From Circinella umbellata (lineage: Eukaryota > Mucoromycota > Mucoromycetes > Mucorales > Lichtheimiaceae), in contig JAIWNF010000039.1 of the NCBI GenBank assembly GCA_025093555.1, positions 248,001 to 312,000 on the forward strand: a stretch of DNA of 64,000 bases, written 5' to 3'. The notes beneath the pieces are model-generated. The model had not been told where the DNA came from. It saw only the letters and a program-made list of their open reading frames with translations, and ran no database searches. The stretch's first letter is position 1, and every line of letters starts with the position of its first letter. Of this stretch, positions 57,866 to 64,000 are shown piece after piece. The position numbers and the translations under genes were made by a program.

Positions 57866-60558
57866 ATTATTGTTTTTATAACTCAAAAACAACTTTACAT
57901 GTCGTATTTTTTTTTTTACTTGAATGGTCTGTGTACTTTTTCTCAACCAAGTGAATTAAAAAGTATAATATTGGAGGGGGGGTGAGGTCTAAAGTGACTT
58001 ACAAGTACACGATTACCGTCATAATCTCAAAGCTACACTACTGGACAAGCATAAGTCAATAGTAAATAAACAATTATGATTTTTTAACTCTCTGAACACA
58101 TTTTATTTTTTACATTATCACGAACCTTTTTCTTTTTTTATATATATTAAATGTCTGTACGTCTTATTTAAAACTTCATCTTTGATTCTTCTCCTCTATT
58201 ATTTCATTCTTTTGTATGGTTCAAAATTGATACCATATAAATGCTCGTTTATATAATATGACGAGGGACTTCTTGGGTATTTTTTAATTGGAAAGGAATT
58301 ATTAAAGCGTACGTACATTTGAAAAGGAAGTGCATTAACCTCAACTCTTCAATGTAAGTATACAACATACTTTGACTGAAAATTAACACCGCAGGTATAG
58401 CATAAACAAAAAAAAAAGGTACGTACTGATCAAAAACACTTTTAATAATGTAGATATAATTACTGCTTCTATTTAACTTTCGTGTCCTTGTCTTCAAATG
58501 AGTAGTATGCCCCGTTCTCAGCTACTATAGTAGTCTTAAGTACGTAGTGAATATTAAGATTAACAGAAAGAATAAGACGGGGCCTCGAATTATATATGAG
58601 CCAAAAAAAAAAAGATGATATGGTTCCTTGGATGTCAGAAAACTTTTTCAGTTGATATATGTCGAAAGGCTCAATATAATTTAAGCTAATTAACGTTCAA
58701 CTAATAGATATTTATTTAAATTCTTACATTTTTATATTCAAGCATTTCCTCACTATAGCTTATTCATAGTATTCCGCGGATAAGCATTTAAATCGATCAA
58801 CAATCTTGTGGTTAGATATACCGTCGTAAAAGGTCTTACGCCAAATAATTACGGCTCGATTCAATCAAGAATCAATCTTCATAGACTTGATTCGCTTAGT
58901 TACGTTTGCTTGGTCAATTCGAAAAGTCCTTGCGATTCGTTGGTTTATGATTTTTTTTTTACTTGGTATCCGAGCATTCTAGATGACATCACACCAATGG
59001 CTCAAACACTATATCTCAAAGGAAACTACATCTGAAAAGATTGATTCTCTACTGGAACCTCTCGTTTTTACATGAAGTTTGAAACACCAGAAGGCAAATC
59101 CAACTTTCAATATGGAAACAATAAACCCAAGAAAAGTAAATCCCCCTTTTCCCCCTTTTTTTCTCCTCTTTAGTGTCATGTTTTTTTTTTCCCTTTCTCC
59201 CCCTTTTTTACGATACCTCTTCCTCCTATCATTTCTATATCTATCTTATATAAATTCATATTTCATATGTCCATGTCTAAAATATATAATTCACGCATAA
59301 AAAAAAAACTTTATTGCTTCTACAACTTCCTATTTTTGCATAACAAAGGACAAAAGTACTTAAATTAACTCATTCATTCATTCAAACAAGTGTTTTATGG
59401 ATCATATCTTCTACTATCCCCCCCCCTTAAATCGAGTCTTCGCCGTCTTTTTTTTTTCCCGTAAATAAACTAAGCATTTCATCCATCGTTTTATTAATAA
59501 ACTTGATGTAGTGACTAGCGTTGTTGTTTTTCGTATCTTTATTTATATTAATTAACCTAAACTTGTCAATTGTATCTATAACCATGAGCTATTCATCACT
59601 TTAGCCCCCCTCCTCAAAATACAAATTACACAAAATTCTATAACTTTTTAACTTATTTGGGTTTGTCAAATCAGCACTCAACCATTCCTATCGTACAAAA
59701 AAGTTCTTTTATAATGCAAACATTCATCTTTAACTCTCCCCCCCCCCAAATTAAAAAAAAAACGACATGTAAAGTTGTATTGAATAAAAAATTATATAAC
59801 CCCATCATAATTTCTAAAGCAAATGATTGGCTTGGAGTAAAAACAACGTTGGTTACACATAATCCATCCTTTCCAAAAATAAGTTACTCCGCGCATACTT
59901 TTTTTCCTTTACAAAAAAAAGGGGGGAGGGGTAAAAAAAAAAGTTATAATTGTATGCTTCTTAAAAACGTTTGAAAAAATAATAATAATGTTATTCTCGT
60001 AATTATTTACAAAGTTGGGATAGTTAAATGAGTAATAATGATATGACTATTGTTATTGTTGTTGTCGTTGTTGTTGTGATATAAAATATAATATAATCGT
60101 AAACGAAATTATAATGAGAGTTTTTGTTGATGGGATGGAAATGATTGTAGTCGTTTTTTCCTGTTGGATGATAATAATAATAATCGTTATAAGGTTTCCT
60201 TTTTCTAATACTACTATTTCTTTTCTCTAGGAATGAAAATAGATCATATATATATAAAAAAAGGAAGAAGTTAATAGGATTGAGAAGAGAAATAATTTCG
60301 GGAATCCCTGATTGTATGATGTGTTATATAGGTAATAAAGGTTAATAATAAAAAGAGAAAGGGAGGAGATTTGTATTGCTGTTGATTTGTCGGTAGGAAC
60401 GAAGATAAAAAAAGAGGGAGGTAATATAAAATCGTATAAGAATTAAAGAGAGTCTGTTGTTGTTGTTGTTGTTGTTGTTTTTCGATTTACGTTTATGGTT
60501 ATATTTATATTCGTGTGAATGTGTGAAAGTAAATGCGAAACCGTCTCTTCTTTTTCTT
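57866..60558. other. Long intergenic region, no gene seen
   Basis: About 2.7 kb of AT-rich sequence with C-runs (59420, 59741), A/T runs and a GTT repeat (60055-60077, 60457-60483) close to the G-gamma 3' end. Open frames (58249-58497 minus, 58808-59035 plus, 59657-59974 plus) show no motif and low coding quality. The T/C-rich tract at 59140-59230 may be an untranslated leader or a simple-sequence region. No RNA gene recognised. Confidence 0.45.
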
Positions 60559-60869
60559 TTACATCACCGTGCAGCAACCACTTCCAGAAGTAGGTGCAAA
60601 TGGATCATCCTTTTTGTCGATCGGTCCCCATACAGATGGTACCATAGGGTCTCTTGTATTTTTACAATGATCAATCAATCTAATATAATAAAATAATAGT
60701 TAGTACTCTATTAATATATATATATATATATATATAATTATCATTACCTTGTAGAGGCTTCAGAAACGGTTGTTCTGGGAATATCAAGTAATTCTCGTAA
60801 ACGTTGATTATATTCAAGAAGACGATTAAGTTTAGCTTCAGATAAATTTTGAGTTCTTCGTGCGTTCAT
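60559..60869 (-). CDS. G-protein gamma subunit
   Basis: Two exons (60869-60748, 60679-60559) give 80 residues. The helical N-terminal half (NARRTQNLSEAKLNRLLEYN, then QRLRELLDIPRTTVSEAS) forms the coiled coil with G-beta. The second exon encodes LIDHCKNTRDPMVPSVWGP, then KKDDPFAPTSGSG and the tail CCTVM. The final CTVM is a CaaX farnesylation box and the Cys before it a likely palmitoylation site, as in yeast Ste18 (CCTLM). The protein would sit on the inner plasma membrane with G-beta and act in pheromone or nutrient signalling. The gene is too split to appear as one frame; both the exon join (AG+A = Arg) and the CaaX ending support it strongly. Confidence 0.93.
60716..60736. repeat. AT dinucleotide repeat in the G-gamma intron
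   Basis: About ten TA units within the single intron of the G-gamma gene. Confidence 0.8.
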
Positions 60870-61476
60870 GATTATTATTTGAATAGAGGCAGTAGGCAAA
60901 AAGAAAAATGAAAAGAAAAACGATATAATAAAATATAAAATGTAAAGAAGAAGAAAGTAACAAGGGCACGCCCGTTGTAAGTAAAAATCAAGTTAAAAGA
61001 GGAAAAAGAAAAAGAAAAAGAAAGAAAGAAAGAAAAAAAAGAGTTTGAAATAAAACCTTAGTACGTACACAGCTAAAAAAAAAAGTTTTTATTATGTTGT
61101 ACAGAATCGGCTGTGCGTGTTTTATTATGAGAGTAAAAGTGTTGCGTTAAAATGGGTCTATGAAATAAAAAAACGTGTGACTTAATATACATCTTTTTTT
61201 GCTCGCATCCCCTTATTAGAATTTTTTACGGATTCACCCCGCGCAAAAAATCAAAAGGACCATCTTGTTGCCAAAATGGGATATGATCATCGAAAATCCA
61301 GATAGATAATCTCTTTAACACAACAAAATTGTAAAAGTGAAACACCGATCTGGTTTTACTTTATTTTATAACGCTTTGAAGATTTGTTTTTTTTCTTCTT
61401 TTTCTTCTTCTTTTGTTTTTTAATACAAACAGACCCCCCCACTCTTCTTTTATATTTTTTGTTGTTTTGGTTCACC
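60870..61476. other. Divergent intergenic region between G-gamma and LYS4
   Basis: About 600 bases that should hold both promoters. An A/G-rich tract (60996-61040) lies on the G-gamma side and a T/C-rich tract (61384-61450) just before the homoaconitase start. No gene seen. Confidence 0.5.
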
Positions 61477-63888
61477 ATGCTTGTCACTTTATCAACTAAA
61501 AATATATTACGTCAATCAGTAACATCAGGACGTATTGTATCTAATGCGTTATATCGTCGGACTTTTGCATCATCTAGTAGTATCAATAGCGATGTAACTG
61601 ATACACAAAACTTGGTCGAAAAGATTGTTCAAAAGTATGCTCTTGATTTACCTGAAGGTTATAAAGTAAAGAGTGGTGATTATGTTTCTATTCGTCCTCA
61701 CCATATTTTAACACACGATAACACGGGTGCTGTTATTCCAAAGTAAGTTTATCTTTATTGCTATAGAGACAAAAAAAAAAAAAACTGTCATCACTATGAC
61801 TATAGATTACTTATATATTATTCAATATAGGTTCAAGTCAATTGGTGCAACAAAATTTTATAATCCAAAGCAACCTGTTTTTGCACTTGATCACGATGTT
61901 CAAAACAAGACTGAAAAGAATTTGAAAAAATATGCAAACATTGAAAAGTTTGCCAAGGAACATGGTGTTGATTTCTATCCCGCTGGAAGAGGTATTGGTC
62001 ATCAAGTCATGATTGAAGAAGGATATGCATTCCCACACACTCTTACTGTTGCCTCCGATTCCCATTCCAATATTTATGGTGGTATTGGTGCCGTTGGTAC
62101 ACCTATTGTACGTACCGATGCAGCTGCTATTTGGGCAACAGGTCAAACATGGTGGCAAATTCCTCCCGTTGTCAAGGTCCAACTTGAAGGTCAATTACAA
62201 CCAGGTGTGACAGGCAAAGACGTTATTATCAGTTTGTGTGGTTTGTTCAACCAAGATCAAGTTTTAAATACTGCCATTGAATTCCATGGCGGTGATGCTC
62301 TTTCTGTTGAAGATCGTTTAGCCATTGCCAACATGACAACCGAATGGGGTGCTTTGGCCGGTGTTTTCCCAGTCGATAACTTAACTATTGATTATTTACG
62401 TAAACGTATGGCGCGTATTGAATTAACTCATTTCAATAACAAGAATTTGAAGCCAACACCCAAGGGTGAAAAATTTGTTCATCCTCGTATCAATAATGAA
62501 ACCATTCAAGGATTGATTGATAACCCATTGACGCCTGGTTCGAATGCTACTTATGCAAAGAAATTGACTTTGGATTTGTCAACTTTGACACCTTATATCT
62601 CTGGACCTAACTCGGTCAAAGTAGCTACCCCATTAGCTGAATTAGAAGCAAAGGATATTAAGATTAGCAAAGCTTATTTGGTATCATGTGTGAATTCACG
62701 TGCAAGTGATTTGAAGCAAGCTGCTGATGTTGTCAAGGGTAAAAAGGTGAAGGAAGGTGTTGAATTTTATGTTGCTGCCGCTAGTTCTGAAGTTCAAAAG
62801 GAAGTTGAAGAAACAGGTGATTGGCAAACTTTGTTAGATGCTGGTGCTAAACCACTTCCTGCTGGTTGTGGTCCTTGTATTGGTAAGTTTTTTAATTATT
62901 ATTATTTCCTTTGGATAAAGGAGGAAAATTAGCTTTCTTTTTTTTTTTATATTTTTACGTTTGACTCATGTGGGATATTATTATTTAGGTTTGGGTACCG
63001 GTTTGCTCAAGGATAATGAAGTAGGTATCTCTGCTACTAACCGTAACTTTAAGGGCCGTATGGGTTCTCCATCATCGTTGGCTTATTTGGCTTCACCTGG
63101 TAAATTAGACGACTTCAATTTTTTTTTCAGCTTATTAATTTAGTATCAACAGTGTGAATTAATTACTTTTAATAATTACTTTAGCTGTTGTCGCTGCATC
63201 TGCTCTTTCTGGTAAAATCTCATCTCCTAATGGTTTGGACCCTAATGCTCCAACCCCTTCATTCACCATCGAAACGATTCAACAAAGCGCTACTTCTTCC
63301 GATGAATCCTCCTCAGCAGCTGAACCCGAAGTGTTGCCCAACTTCCCTGCTGTCATTAAGGGTGAACTTTTATTCTGTAACACCGATAACTTAAACACAG
63401 ATGGTATTTATCCTGGTAAATACACTTACAACGATGATATGACCATGGATGATATGCGTAAGGTAGTCATGGAAAATTATGATCCTGAATTTGTCAATGT
63501 TGTCAAGCCAGGTGATGTTCTTGTCGGTGGTTACAACTTTGGTACTGGATCCTCTCGTGAACAAGCGGCTACTGCCTTAAAATCGCGTGATCTTCAAATC
63601 ATGATTGCTGGTTCTTATTCAGATATCTTCAAACGTAACTCTATCAACAATGCTCTTTTATTAATTGATTCTCCTGAATTAGTCAATGACTTGAAGGAAG
63701 AATTTGGTAATAAGGAATTAACAAAACGTACTTCATGGAATGTTACTATTCATGTTGCTGAAGGTCGTGTTGAAGTGAAGAAGGATAATGGTTTTGAAAA
63801 GACTTACAAGGTTGGTCCTTTGGGTAAAAGTGTTCAAGAAATTTGGTTAGATAATGGTCTTGAAGGATGGGTCAAGCAACGATTGTAA
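61477..63888 (+). CDS. LYS4: Homoaconitase, mitochondrial (lysine synthesis)
   Basis: Four exons (61477-61742, 61831-62882, 62989-63099, 63185-63888) give 710 residues. The enzyme interconverts homocitrate, homoaconitate and homoisocitrate in the alpha-aminoadipate pathway of fungal lysine synthesis, using a 4Fe-4S cluster. The start [18 protein letters not shown] with Arg/Ser and few acids is a mitochondrial signal. Core motifs: [91 protein letters not shown]; the cluster cysteines in [13 protein letters not shown] and [14 protein letters not shown]; and the swivel-domain [27 protein letters not shown] and the DHDVQN segment separate homoaconitase from ordinary aconitase. The intron after GCGPCIG splits the cluster region. 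Very secure. Confidence 0.95.
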
Positions 63889-64000
63889 AGGAAAAAAAAA
63901 TTATATATCTTAAATATACACAAACATTTTTATGTTTTATTACTATCACCCCCCCCCCTCCTTCTTTCTCTTTATGTAACAAAAAAAAAGCACACATATA

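Noticed and set aside
58808..59035. 75-codon plus frame in the 2.7 kb spacer
   Set aside because: No recognisable motif, and surrounding sequence has no splice-joined extension that improves it.
1..64000. CRISPR arrays, prokaryotic operons, rRNA genes, phage or viral genes
   Set aside because: No regularly spaced repeats, no polycistronic arrangement, no conserved rRNA segments and no viral hallmark proteins were found by eye.

Overview
This window is ordinary AT-rich nuclear DNA from a filamentous fungus, most likely an early-diverging Mucoromycota species of the Mucorales type. The evidence is: many short introns (about 50-230 bases) with GTAAGT-like donors and TAG or CAG acceptors; long A/T homopolymers and ATT/GTT microsatellites; a complete set of fungal housekeeping genes, including homoaconitase of the fungal lysine pathway; and a Rua1-type transcription regulator, a C2-domain diacylglycerol lipase and a MULE transposon. 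No operon, CRISPR array, rRNA gene or virus was seen. Almost every gene is split. Exon joins were worked out by hand from frame, phase and family motifs, so the gene models are inferred rather than supported by transcripts.

Layout, 0-20 kb: a small unknown protein (338-808, +); a seven-blade F-box/WD40 protein (1484-3645, +); a Rua1-like zinc-binding regulator (5955-7944, +); GPI2, a GPI-anchor synthesis subunit (8843-10083, -); fructose-bisphosphate aldolase FBA1 (11503-13101, +); a 3.5 kb gene-poor stretch with decayed coding fragments; and a C2-domain lipase of the diacylglycerol lipase type (16590-20458, +).

20-35 kb: an unknown Asn-rich protein (20563-21477, -); a degenerate stretch; a small transposase-like helix-turn-helix protein (22937-23546, -); membrane dipeptidase (24071-25386, -); long-chain acyl-CoA synthetase (25848-28585 or 28675, -); a WW-domain protein (30341-31069, +); and an FG-repeat nucleoporin of the Nup49/Nup58 type (31603-34572, +), which starts with a 5-base coding exon.

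35-45 kb: a 4 kb MULE DNA transposon (35084-39115) with terminal inverted repeats of about 780 bases, a near-perfect 9-base target duplication and a transposase broken by one stop codon. It lies just beyond the 3' end of a neutral ceramidase gene (39661-43215, -), which may have an extra exon encoding two membrane segments. A Ctr-type copper transporter follows (44127-44939, -).

45-64 kb: a Nudix/mL46-like protein (45648-46157, +); a short-chain dehydrogenase (46986-48216, +); EME1 (48438-51131, +) convergent with PEX5 (51498-54396, -); a Myb/SANT-like protein (56453-57096, +); a small glutaredoxin-like protein (57444-57865, +); a G-protein gamma subunit (60559-60869, -); and homoaconitase LYS4 (61477-63888, +).

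The genes do not form one pathway. Two lipid enzymes (acyl-CoA synthetase, ceramidase) share a strand but lie 11 kb apart. I found no clearly new biological system. The best leads are the MULE copy, the possible membrane-anchored ceramidase form, the stand-alone transposase-type HTH gene and the unusual micro-exons.
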